From the NCBI GenBank assembly GCA_016281815.1, contig JAEEJK010000125.1, positions 1 through 47,874 on the forward strand: 47,874 bases of DNA, read 5' to 3'. Positions 38,371 to 46,193 of this stretch are shown here, piece by piece (the first letter of the stretch is position 1; every line of letters begins with the position of its first letter). The DNA is from Prevotella sp. (GTDB lineage: Bacteria; Bacteroidota; Bacteroidia; Bacteroidales; Bacteroidaceae). The notes beneath the pieces were generated by a model. That model was not told the origin of the DNA, did no database searches, and saw only the letters and a program-made list of their open reading frames with translations. Made by a program: the position numbers and the translations under genes.

Positions 38371-39246
38371 TTACAGCACATTCAGCACTTGTTCCTTGAT
38401 CTGCTCCAATTGGTCTTTCATCTGAACGACGATGTTCTGCATCTCGGCAAGGTTGCTTTTTGAACCCGTAGTATTGATCTCACGGCCCATCTCCTGAGCG
38501 ATGAAACCCAGTTTCTTGCCCTGGCTCTGCTCCTCCTGCATCGTCGTGCGGAAGTAATTGAGATGGTTGGCAAGCCGCTGTTTCTCCTCATTGATGTCCA
38601 GTTTCTCGATGTAATAGATGAGTTCCTGCTCCAGACGGTTCTTGTCATAGTCAGCCTCGGGAATGGCAGAGAGACTTTCCACGATACGTGCCCGGATCTT
38701 CTCCACACGCAGCGTCTCATAAGGCTCTATCGACTCCAGCAATTGTCCGATGGTGTCGATGCAACTCTCAAATTTCTGCTCAAGGGCGACACCCTCCTGC
38801 TTGCGGAAAGCCACCAGAAGGTCGAGCGCCTCGCTGATAGCCCCGCGAGCCACTGCCCATTCCTCATCGGAGAGTTCCTCCATCTCCGTGCGGGCGGTGA
38901 CATCCGGCATCCTCAGAAGGGTATAGAACCAGTCCGCTGGCTCCGGAATGCCCGTCTTGGCTGCGATCTCCTTGATCTGATGGTAATAATTCTCTACAAG
39001 TCCCATATTGATGGGTGTGGCGTCCGTACCCGCCTCCTTCTCTATCCAGATGGCGAAATCCACCTTGCCCCTCACCACGGCGGCGGCTATGAGTTGGCGG
39101 ATTTCCATCTCTTTCTCACGGTAGAGAGGTGCGATACGCGTGGAGAGGTCGAGTGCCTTGCTGTTGAGCGACTTCACCTCCACATGAATTTTTTTCTCCT
39201 GGTAGGCCACGGTGGTCTTCCCGTAGCCAGTCATCGATAATATCAT
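38371..39246 (-). CDS. yicC: YicC/YloC-family endoribonuclease
   Basis: A 291-residue cytoplasmic protein. N-terminal motif MTGYGKTTVAYQEKKIHVEV (YicC_N) and C-terminal DUF1732 domain (HLNYFRTTMQEEQSQGKKLG, FIAQEMGREINTTGSKSN) are both complete. E. coli YicC acts as an endoribonuclease and influences small-RNA turnover; the same activity is presumed here. It heads the minus-strand run yicC-DUF559-gmk-hsdMS-RAYT-hsdR-nadD and has a promoter-like element at 39329-39336. Its TAA abuts a family A repeat. Confidence 0.93.
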   Translation of the reverse strand: MILSMTGYGKTTVAYQEKKIHVEVKSLNSKALDLSTRIAPLYREKEMEIRQLIAAAVVRGKVDFAIWIEKEAGTDATPINMGLVENYYHQIKEIAAKTGIPEPADWFYTLLRMPDVTARTEMEELSDEEWAVARGAISEALDLLVAFRKQEGVALEQKFESCIDTIGQLLESIEPYETLRVEKIRARIVESLSAIPEADYDKNRLEQELIYYIEKLDINEEKQRLANHLNYFRTTMQEEQSQGKKLGFIAQEMGREINTTGSKSNLAEMQNIVVQMKDQLEQIKEQVLNVL

Positions 39247-39328
39247 TTCTTAAAATTTTAGTCTTGCAAAAAGTGCTCTTCCTTCTCTTTTGGTATTGAA
39301 AAAGTCTTTTGTTTATCAGAAATTTATG

Positions 39329-39366
39329 CAAAAATACATATTTCTGAGGAAAAAAACGTAATTTTG
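39329..39366. promoter_or_regulatory. Back-to-back -7 elements for yicC and tsaB
   Basis: On the minus strand TATTTTTG (39336-39329) precedes yicC by 82 bases. On the plus strand TAATTTTG (39359-39366) precedes tsaB by 37 bases. Both match TAnnTTTG and are followed by CA. They are 22 bases apart and would share upstream sequence, which could link expression of the two clusters. Clear -33 elements are not seen. Confidence 0.5.
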
Positions 39367-39403
39367 CAGATTAATTATAGAATAAAAAGAGATTGATACC
39401 GGG

Positions 39404-40093
39404 ATGTCATGTATTTTGCATATTGAAACCAGCACTGACGCCTGCTCGGTGGCAGTGAGTCAGGATGGTGCCTGCATCTACCACGATGAAGACCTCACGG
39501 GTCCCAACCATGCCGAGAGGTTAGGGTCTTTTGTCGACGAGGCGCTCTCCTTTACCGACAATCATGCCATACCCTTCGATGCCGTAGCGGTCAGTTGCGG
39601 ACCGGGTTCCTATACAGGTTTGCGCATTGGTGTCTCCATGGCCAAAGGTGTCTGTTATGGCCGCGAACTCAAACTTCTCGCCATCCCGACCCTGGAGTTG
39701 CTGTGCGTACCCATCCTGCTGGGACGTGAACTGGAGGACGACGCACTGCTCTGCCCCATGCTCGACGCCCGCCGCATGGAGGTGTATTCCGCCATCTACG
39801 ACCGTGCGCTGCGCCCTATACGCGGCATACAGGCAGACATCGTTGACAGTGAGACCTATCGGGAGTGGCTCGAAGACCGTCCCATGTATTTCTTTGGCAA
39901 TGGCGCTGCCAAGTGCATGGAGACCATCAACCACCCCAATGCCCATCTGATAGAGGGCATCCGCCCGCTCGCCAAGTACATGATGCCATTGGCAGAGAAG
40001 CGCATGTTCATGTCACAATTTGAGGATGTGGCTTACTTCACCCCGTTCTACCTGAAGGATTTTGTGGCAAAACCCTCCAAACCACTGATATAA
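39404..40093 (+). CDS. tsaB: tRNA threonylcarbamoyladenosine biosynthesis protein TsaB
   Basis: 229 residues, ASKHA fold, no membrane segment. It begins CILHIETSTDACSVAVSQDG and has CGPGSYTGLRIGVSMAKG, the TsaB signature. TsaB pairs with TsaD (and TsaE) to put the threonylcarbamoyl group on A37 of ANN-reading tRNAs. tsaD is not in the window. It is first in the plus-strand housekeeping cluster, with its own -7 element. The TAA is followed immediately by AAACCTCC, a diverged family A repeat, before the DUF4290 gene. Confidence 0.94.
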   Translation: MSCILHIETSTDACSVAVSQDGACIYHDEDLTGPNHAERLGSFVDEALSFTDNHAIPFDAVAVSCGPGSYTGLRIGVSMAKGVCYGRELKLLAIPTLELLCVPILLGRELEDDALLCPMLDARRMEVYSAIYDRALRPIRGIQADIVDSETYREWLEDRPMYFFGNGAAKCMETINHPNAHLIEGIRPLAKYMMPLAEKRMFMSQFEDVAYFTPFYLKDFVAKPSKPLI

Positions 40094-40127
40094 AAACCTC
40101 CCCCTGCCCCTCCCAAGGAGGGGGAAG
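40094..40127 (+). repeat. Diverged family A repeat directly after the tsaB stop
   Basis: TAA-AAACCTCC is followed by CCCCTCC-CAA-GGAGGGG, a 7-base stem version of the palindrome found at 915-946. Its placement at the stop codon and its orientation match the copy after yicC. Confidence 0.7.
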
Positions 40128-40182
40128 ACATCACTTCCGGTGATCTTGAATAAAAGTAACGAGACAGAACAGTTTTTAAGAA

Positions 40183-40779
40183 ATGAACATAGAAGGATTA
40201 GACTACAACACGCAAAGAGAGCGTCTTCTGATGCCCGAATATGGCCGTGAGATTCAGAAGATGGTGGACCATGCGGTCACTCTTGAGTCACGTGAGGAGC
40301 GTCAGCGCTGCGCAGAGACCATCATCTCCATCATGGAGCGCATGTTCCCCGGCGGCAGCAATGCAGACTACCGTCACAAACTCTGGGACCATCTCGCCCT
40401 GATGAGCAATTTCCAACTCGACATCGACTGGCCTTGCGACGTGAGTCAGGCCGCCAAGATTGCCTCGCGCCCCGAGCCATTGGGCTATCCGATGAAAGAC
40501 ATCCCCGTGCGCCATTACGGCAATATGGTGTTTGAGTTGTTTGAGCAACTCAAAAGCATGCCTGAGGGTCCTGAGCGCGATGAACTCGCCCGCCTGACCG
40601 CCAACCACATGAAACGCGACCTCTACCAGTGGAGTCACGGATCAGCCGATGACGAGAAAGTGATCGCCGATCTGGCTCATTTCACCGACGGTGTCATCCA
40701 ACTCTCTCCGAACAAATTCGTCTTTGAGAAGATCAACGAGCGTGAATTTACAGAGAAGCAACGGAAAAAGAAGAAATAG
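40183..40779 (+). CDS. DUF4290 family protein
   Basis: A 198-residue cytoplasmic protein, recognised by LDYNTQRERLLMPEYGREIQKM and MFPGGSNADYRHKLWDHLALMS, which define the Bacteroidota DUF4290 family. It is mostly helical with a Lys-rich end (QRKKKK) and no known catalytic motif. In this phylum it commonly precedes murA, here by nine bases, suggesting a role tied to cell envelope synthesis or growth; the function has not been established as far as I know. Confidence 0.88.
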   Translation: MNIEGLDYNTQRERLLMPEYGREIQKMVDHAVTLESREERQRCAETIISIMERMFPGGSNADYRHKLWDHLALMSNFQLDIDWPCDVSQAAKIASRPEPLGYPMKDIPVRHYGNMVFELFEQLKSMPEGPERDELARLTANHMKRDLYQWSHGSADDEKVIADLAHFTDGVIQLSPNKFVFEKINEREFTEKQRKKKK

Positions 40780-40788
40780 CCCATATTC

Positions 40789-42102
40789 ATGAGTAGTTCA
40801 TTTGTCATCGAAGGCGGCTATCCGCTCAAGGGCACCATCATCCCCCAAGGTGCCAAAAACGAGGCTCTGCAGGTGATCAGTGCCTGCCTGCTCACCGAAG
40901 ATGAGGTGCGCATCACCAATATTCCCGATATCCTTGACGTACAAAACCTCATCGGCTTGCTGGAAGACATGGGGGTGACGGTGACACACCATGGCGACGG
41001 CGACTATTCGTTCCGGGCCGCCAACCTCAAACTCAGTTACCTGGAGAGCGATGAGTTCGTCAAAAGATGCTCATCCCTCCGCGGCAGCGTGCTCACCATC
41101 GGTCCGCTGCTGGCTCGTTTCCATCGCGCTGTGGTGGCCCGCCCTGGTGGCGACAAGATTGGCCGCCGGCGCCTTGACACCCACTTCCTGGGCTTCAGCA
41201 AACTGGGTGCGCGTTATGACGCCATCAAGGGGCGTGACGTATATGAACTGAAAGCAGACGTGCTGAAGGGCACTTATATGCTGTTGGATGAGGCCTCCGT
41301 GACCGGCACCGCCAACATCATCATGGCGGCTGTACTTGCCGAGGGAACCACAACGATATACAATGCGGCATGCGAACCCTATATTCAGCAACTTTGCCAC
41401 CTGCTCAACAACATGGGTGCCAACATCAGCGGCATCGCCTCCAACCTCATCACCATCGTCGGTGTGGAGAAACTCCATGGCGCCACGCACCGCATCCTTC
41501 CCGACATGATTGAAGTGGGGTCGTTCATCGGCATGGCTGCCATGGTGGGCGACGGCATCACCATCAAGGACGTGCGGTTCGGCAGCCTGGGCATCATTCC
41601 CGACATCTACGAGCGGTTGGGCATCCATGTGCAGGAAGTGGAAGATGGCATCTTTATCCCACGGCACGACCGCTATGAGGTGGCTTCCTTCATCGACGGC
41701 ACCATCATGACCATCGCCGACGCGCCATGGCCAGGCCTCACACCCGACCTCATCTCTGTGTTCATTGTGGTGGCCACACAGGCAAAGGGCAGCGTGCTCA
41801 TCCACCAAAAAATGTTCGAGAGCCGCCTGTTCTTTGTTGACAAACTCATTGACATGGGTGCCCAGATCATTCTATGCGACCCCCACCGCGCCGTTGTCGT
41901 CGGTCACGACCACAGCCTCAGGCTGCGCGCCGGACGGATGTCCAGTCCCGATATCCGCGCAGGCATCGCCTTGCTCATCGCCGCGCTGAGTGCCGATGGT
42001 GTCAGTCAGATTGCCAATATCGAGCAGATCGACCGCGGATATGAGAGAATTGAGCAGCGTCTGCGTGACCTTGGAGCGCACATCGAGAGAAAAGAGGAAT
42101 AG
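40789..42102 (+). CDS. murA: UDP-N-acetylglucosamine 1-carboxyvinyltransferase, Cys-to-Asp variant
   Basis: A 437-residue cytoplasmic enzyme of peptidoglycan synthesis that transfers enolpyruvate from PEP to UDP-GlcNAc. Inside-out barrel features seen: GGYPLKGTIIPQGAKNEAL with the conserved Lys-Asn, SSLRGSVLTIGPLLAR, and the active-site loop ARPGGDKIGRRRLDTH. The loop residue that is Cys115 in E. coli MurA (the residue alkylated by fosfomycin) is Asp122 here. Cys-to-Asp MurA enzymes keep activity and resist fosfomycin, so intrinsic resistance is predicted. The rest of the protein is normal. It is in tight order with the DUF4290 gene (nine bases) and rimM (three bases). Confidence 0.95.
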   Translation: MSSSFVIEGGYPLKGTIIPQGAKNEALQVISACLLTEDEVRITNIPDILDVQNLIGLLEDMGVTVTHHGDGDYSFRAANLKLSYLESDEFVKRCSSLRGSVLTIGPLLARFHRAVVARPGGDKIGRRRLDTHFLGFSKLGARYDAIKGRDVYELKADVLKGTYMLLDEASVTGTANIIMAAVLAEGTTTIYNAACEPYIQQLCHLLNNMGANISGIASNLITIVGVEKLHGATHRILPDMIEVGSFIGMAAMVGDGITIKDVRFGSLGIIPDIYERLGIHVQEVEDGIFIPRHDRYEVASFIDGTIMTIADAPWPGLTPDLISVFIVVATQAKGSVLIHQKMFESRLFFVDKLIDMGAQIILCDPHRAVVVGHDHSLRLRAGRMSSPDIRAGIALLIAALSADGVSQIANIEQIDRGYERIEQRLRDLGAHIERKEE

Positions 42103-42105
42103 TCC

Positions 42106-42618
42106 ATGCCTGAAACATTCAAGATAGGCCGTCTCGGCAAGACGCACGGAGTGAAGGGGGAGATTTCCTTCCATTTCACTGATGATGTTTTCGACCGAGT
42201 CGATGCCGACTACGTCTTCATCGAGACAGAGGGTCTGCAGGTTCCTTTCTTTTTTGAGGAATACCGTTTCCGCAACGAGGATACTGCCATCGTGAAGTTT
42301 GAAGGCATCGATGATGCCACACGGGCGGCTCAGTTCACTGGATGTGACGTATACTTCCCCCGCGAACTTACCGACACAGGCGACGAAGAACTCACCTGGA
42401 CAGAGATTGTGGGTTTCACCATCGCCGACAGCGGCAGCGGACAGACAGTGGGCGAAATCACTGCTGTCGACCTGAGCACCATCAACACGCTCTTTGAAGT
42501 GCGCACACCTGAAGGGCAATCGCTCCTCATTCCTGCCAACGATGACCTCATCGATGAGATAGACAGGCAGGAACGCCGCATCACCATGCGCATCCCAGAA
42601 GGACTTATGGAGATATAA
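42106..42618 (+). CDS. rimM: Ribosome maturation factor RimM
   Basis: 170 residues: an N-terminal RimM barrel (FKIGRLGKTHGVKGEISFHF) and a C-terminal PRC-barrel domain (GQTVGEITAVDLSTINTLFE, LLIPANDDLIDEID). It assists late 30S assembly, around the 16S head with protein S19. Placement between murA and dxr, with three-base spacings on both sides, shows one transcript. Confidence 0.93.
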   Translation: MPETFKIGRLGKTHGVKGEISFHFTDDVFDRVDADYVFIETEGLQVPFFFEEYRFRNEDTAIVKFEGIDDATRAAQFTGCDVYFPRELTDTGDEELTWTEIVGFTIADSGSGQTVGEITAVDLSTINTLFEVRTPEGQSLLIPANDDLIDEIDRQERRITMRIPEGLMEI

Positions 42619-42621
42619 ATA

Positions 42622-43788
42622 ATGAAGAAAAGACAACAGATATGCATTCTGGGCTCCACCGGATCCATCGGCACCCAAGCCCTTGAAGTCATAGAGGAAC
42701 ACAGCGACCTCTATGAGGTGTACTGCCTCACAGCCAACAACCGCGTGGCAGAACTGGCTGCTCAGGCACGCAAGTTCCATCCGGCAGCAGTGGTGATTGC
42801 CAATGAGGCACACTATGACGAACTGACCCGTCTGCTCGACAACCAGCCCGACATCAAAGTCTATGCCGGTGCCCGTGCCATCGATGAGATCGTGGAGGCC
42901 GAACCCATCGACATGGTGCTCACCGCCATGGTGGGCTTCGCTGGTCTCTCCCCCACCATCCATGCCATCAAGGCACACAAGAAAATCTGCTTGGCCAACA
43001 AGGAGACCCTTGTGGTGGCAGGAGAACTCATTTGCCAATTGGCCGGGGAATACCATGCCCCCATCATCCCTGTCGACAGCGAGCACAGCGCCATCTTCCA
43101 AAGCATCGTGGGAGAGGGAGACAACGAAATAGAGAAAATCCTGCTCACCGCCAGCGGAGGTCCTTTCCGCACCATGCCACTTGACCGTCTGGCTACCGTC
43201 ACGAAAGCCGATGCCCTGCGCCACCCCACTTGGGACATGGGCGCGAAGATTACCATCGACAGTGCCACGATGATGAACAAAGGCTTTGAGGTGATCGAGG
43301 CCAAATGGCTCTTCGGTGTTCCCGCAGAGCGTATCCAGGTGCTTGTCCACCCGCAGTCGGTCGTGCACAGCGCTGTGCAGTTCCGCGACGGTTCAGTGAA
43401 GGCTCAGTTGGGCGTGCCCGACATGCGCCTGCCCATCCAGTATGCCTTCTCCTTCCCCCAGCGTCTGCCGCTGAGTGGCGAGCGCCTCGACCTCTTCAAG
43501 CATCCCTTGGAGTTCTTTGAGCCAGACCTTCAAAAATTCCAGTGTCTCGCACTGGCATTTGAGGCCATCCGCAAAGGAGGAAACATGCCCTGCATCGTGA
43601 ATGCTGCCAACGAGGTGGTGAACCGCGCTTTCCTGGAGGACCGCTGCGGTTTCCTGCAGATGGGACAGGTCATTGAGCAAACCATGCAGCGTGTGGCTTT
43701 TGACAGCCATCCCTCCTACGACACCTATGTCGAGACCGACGCAGAGGCTCGCCGTGTAGCGAAAGATATTTTGGGGATGGAGATTTGA
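42622..43788 (+). CDS. dxr: 1-deoxy-D-xylulose 5-phosphate reductoisomerase
   Basis: 388 residues; the committed step of the non-mevalonate isoprenoid pathway, using NADPH and a divalent metal. The NADPH-binding loop is CILGSTGSIGTQAL; catalytic and metal residues lie in PVDSEHSAIFQ and LLTASGGPFR, with the flexible loop region KITIDSATMMNKGFEVIEA. Length is normal. It lies three bases after rimM. With both MurA (UDP-GlcNAc branch) and undecaprenyl precursor synthesis in one operon, the cluster feeds cell-wall construction. Confidence 0.96.
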   Translation: MKKRQQICILGSTGSIGTQALEVIEEHSDLYEVYCLTANNRVAELAAQARKFHPAAVVIANEAHYDELTRLLDNQPDIKVYAGARAIDEIVEAEPIDMVLTAMVGFAGLSPTIHAIKAHKKICLANKETLVVAGELICQLAGEYHAPIIPVDSEHSAIFQSIVGEGDNEIEKILLTASGGPFRTMPLDRLATVTKADALRHPTWDMGAKITIDSATMMNKGFEVIEAKWLFGVPAERIQVLVHPQSVVHSAVQFRDGSVKAQLGVPDMRLPIQYAFSFPQRLPLSGERLDLFKHPLEFFEPDLQKFQCLALAFEAIRKGGNMPCIVNAANEVVNRAFLEDRCGFLQMGQVIEQTMQRVAFDSHPSYDTYVETDAEARRVAKDILGMEI

Positions 43789-43824
43789 TATTTTGAAATT
43801 TAAATTTTTGTGATATATTAAAAA

Positions 43825-45288
43825 ATGGACAGTGTATTTTTAATCCGACTGGTACAGTTTATCCTTTCCATATCACTCCTCGTGCTGTTGCATGAGGGGG
43901 GGCATTTCTTTTTTGCCAAACTCTTCAAGGTCAGGGTGACTCGGTTCTACGTCTTCTTCAACCCGAAGTTCCATCTCTTCAGCACCTACGACACCTGGTT
44001 CCGCCGCCTGTTCAAGAAAAACCCTGTGGTGGTGCCCGAAAAAGTGGTGAAGGATGAGAACGGCAATGAGCACAAGGAGAAGGAGTATGTGGGTACAGAA
44101 TATGGCATCGGATGGCTCCCCTTGGGCGGCTATTGTGCCATTTCAGGTATGATTGACGAGACCAACCAGCAACTCAGCAGCGAGCCCCAACCCTATGAGT
44201 TCCGCACAAAACCCGCATGGCAGCGCTTGCTCATCATGGTCGGCGGTGTGCTGGTCAATTTCCTCCTCGCCCTCTTCATCTACTCGATGGTGCTTTATTA
44301 TTGGGGTGAGTCCTACATCCAGACCAAGGACATGACAATGGGCATGAAGTTCAACACCGAAGCCAAGAAACTGGGATTCCAGGACGGCGATGTGCTGGTG
44401 GGAACCGACAAGGGTGCCTTCACCACATTCAACACAGACCTGTACCGCGATATCTCAGGTGCCCAGCGTGTGGACATCATCCGTGACGGAAAAGCCATGG
44501 CGCTGACTTTGCCGGGCGACCTCAACCTGCTCGATATGATCAAGAGTCAGCCACCCTTTGTGACACCTCTTGTCCCGACGGAAATCGACAGCATCTTGCC
44601 TGGCAGCGCAGCAGAGAAAATAGGCATGGCGGCGGGCGACAAGATCATTGCCCTCAACGGCAAGGCCGTGGACTCTTGGAATGAATTCACCCTGGAGGTG
44701 AGCAAACTCAACGACATCGTGACCGCCAAGGGCACCAAGGAAGACAGCATCAAGGGCCGCACGGTGAGCATTGCCTTCACTCATCAGGCCACCGGTGTTA
44801 CCGACACCGTGCGCACCATACTCGACACCGACATGAAACTGGGTGTCGTACAAAAGAGCATCTGGAGTTTCTACAAGCCCACTGAGATCAAATATGGATT
44901 CTTTGAGAGTTTTCCTGCCGGCATCAGATATGGTGTGGATGTGCTCCGTGGTTATGTCGATGACCTGAAATATGTGTTCTCCGCCGACGGAGCGAAATCT
45001 TTAGGCGGATTCGGTGCCATCGGCAGCCTCTTCCCACCCATGTGGGACTGGATGATGTTCTGGCGCATGACAGCATTCCTGAGCATCATACTCGCCTTCA
45101 TGAACATCCTGCCCATCCCTGCCCTTGACGGCGGACACGTGCTGTTCCTGCTTTATGAGATGGTAACCGGTCGCAAACCCAGTGAGCGTTTCCTGGTCAT
45201 CTCCGAATACATTGGTTTCGGTATCCTCATCCTGCTGATGATCGTGGCCAACCTCAATGATATCCTCCGCTGGTTGGGATATATGTGA
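43825..45288 (+). CDS. rseP: Site-2 membrane protease RseP (M50)
   Basis: A 487-residue inner-membrane zinc protease. The HExxH site is in the first membrane helix (LLHEGGHFFFAKLF, His23, Glu24, His27); the third zinc ligand lies in ILPIPALDGGHVLFLLYE near the C-terminus. Between them are a membrane segment (about 130-155, GVLVNFLLALFIYSMVLYYW) and PDZ-like modules in the periplasmic part (about 190-320, with ILPGSAAEKIGMAAGDKIIALNG). It cleaves transmembrane anti-sigma factors or signal-peptide remnants; its substrate in Bacteroidota is not established from sequence. It lies 36 bases after dxr and ends the plus-strand cluster, before a strong terminator. Confidence 0.95.
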   Translation: MDSVFLIRLVQFILSISLLVLLHEGGHFFFAKLFKVRVTRFYVFFNPKFHLFSTYDTWFRRLFKKNPVVVPEKVVKDENGNEHKEKEYVGTEYGIGWLPLGGYCAISGMIDETNQQLSSEPQPYEFRTKPAWQRLLIMVGGVLVNFLLALFIYSMVLYYWGESYIQTKDMTMGMKFNTEAKKLGFQDGDVLVGTDKGAFTTFNTDLYRDISGAQRVDIIRDGKAMALTLPGDLNLLDMIKSQPPFVTPLVPTEIDSILPGSAAEKIGMAAGDKIIALNGKAVDSWNEFTLEVSKLNDIVTAKGTKEDSIKGRTVSIAFTHQATGVTDTVRTILDTDMKLGVVQKSIWSFYKPTEIKYGFFESFPAGIRYGVDVLRGYVDDLKYVFSADGAKSLGGFGAIGSLFPPMWDWMMFWRMTAFLSIILAFMNILPIPALDGGHVLFLLYEMVTGRKPSERFLVISEYIGFGILILLMIVANLNDILRWLGYM

Positions 45289-45324
45289 TAAGACAGTCCA
45301 AGTTTCGCATTTGTTCAACTTTTT

Positions 45325-45352
45325 GGAGTTTAGGAGTTTACTCCTAAACTCC
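45325..45352. repeat. Inverted pair of family B units
   Basis: GGAGTTTAGGAGT-TT-ACTCCTAAACTCC is a perfect 13-base inverted repeat made from two head-to-head copies of the GGAGTTTA unit seen in tandem at 4795 and 8161. It may add a second hairpin ahead of the terminator at 45361-45400. Confidence 0.8.
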
Positions 45353-45360
45353 TTTCAAAT

Positions 45361-45400
45361 AAAGAATGGCGAGTCAAACTTCTCTGACTCGCCATTCTTT
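45361..45400. terminator. Bidirectional terminator between rseP and the barrel protein gene
   Basis: A perfect 16-base stem, AAAGAATGGCGAGTCA and its complement, with an eight-base loop (AACTTCTC). It is A/T-rich at the base on both sides, so it can end transcription arriving from both convergent genes. Confidence 0.88.
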
Positions 45401-45423
45401 ATATTCTTTATTAACCTCTTTCC

Positions 45424-46191
45424 TTATTTTAAATTGTAGAAAACACCGATGGTGCCGTAGATAGGATAGAGCGTCTGCTCGATGGTCTTGAAATCGCTTT
45501 TGTGGACACCGGTGAGTCCCCAGTTGAGGTCGGCAGAGACACCTACACGCTTGCCAACCAACCAGTCGGCTCCTACCACCACACCAGCCTGGAAATTGCG
45601 CATATTTTCAGAGAAGTCGTATGTGGCACGCTCGTTCTCTTCATGGCCCATCACGATTTTGGCTCCTGTGGGATTGTTCTGCCTCAGATATCCGTCGAAC
45701 ACATATCCGGAGAAATCCTTGCTGAGCAACAACGACACATACGGACCCGCTTTGAGTTGCACTTTCCGACCTAACTGTAGGGTTGCCATCACAGGAACTG
45801 TGAACATCCATTCCGTCACCTTCTGCCTGACACCTCCGGTATACATTCCGGCCAGGTGGCTGTCGCCTTTCACCACCTCCATGTAATAGTTCTTGGTGGT
45901 GATTTCACCGTCCATGGCCTTGTTTTCGAAGCGCAGTCCCACCATCATGCCCCAATTGCCGCTCAATGGCAACATGGCATCCATTCCCGCCATGAACGAG
46001 GGTGTCAGCCTGAAGGCATCCAGACTTCTGATGGTGGCTGGTATTCCGAGCGGTGCTGTTCCACCGATGCTGTATCCAGCACGTGCCTTCAGATTGAGGT
46101 TGTTCAAAAAATCGCCTGCCATCGCATGAGCAGGAAGCAGCATTACGATAATGAGTGCAAGTATACTTGTTGTCTTTTTCATTCTCTTCAT
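45424..46191 (-). CDS. Outer-membrane beta-barrel protein (PorT/OMP_b-brl-like)
   Basis: 255 residues with a signal peptide (ILALIIVMLLPAHAMA). The mature part shows alternating hydrophobic strands with aromatic ends (WGMMVGLRFENKAM, VQLKAGPYVSLLLSKDFSGYVF, RVGVSADLNWGLTGV) and ends in a strand, IYGTIGVFYNLK. It is predicted to form an eight- to ten-stranded barrel of the type common in Bacteroidota, possibly a partner of the lipoprotein encoded two bases upstream. No specific function can be assigned. It ends just before the bidirectional terminator. Confidence 0.75.
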   Translation of the reverse strand: MKRMKKTTSILALIIVMLLPAHAMAGDFLNNLNLKARAGYSIGGTAPLGIPATIRSLDAFRLTPSFMAGMDAMLPLSGNWGMMVGLRFENKAMDGEITTKNYYMEVVKGDSHLAGMYTGGVRQKVTEWMFTVPVMATLQLGRKVQLKAGPYVSLLLSKDFSGYVFDGYLRQNNPTGAKIVMGHEENERATYDFSENMRNFQAGVVVGADWLVGKRVGVSADLNWGLTGVHKSDFKTIEQTLYPIYGTIGVFYNLK

Positions 46192-46193
46192 TT

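Noticed and set aside
41872..43368. A 498-codon open frame on the minus strand
   Set aside because: Antisense to murA, rimM and dxr, all with clear family motifs. Its translation is rich in His, Val and Gly, as shadow frames here usually are.
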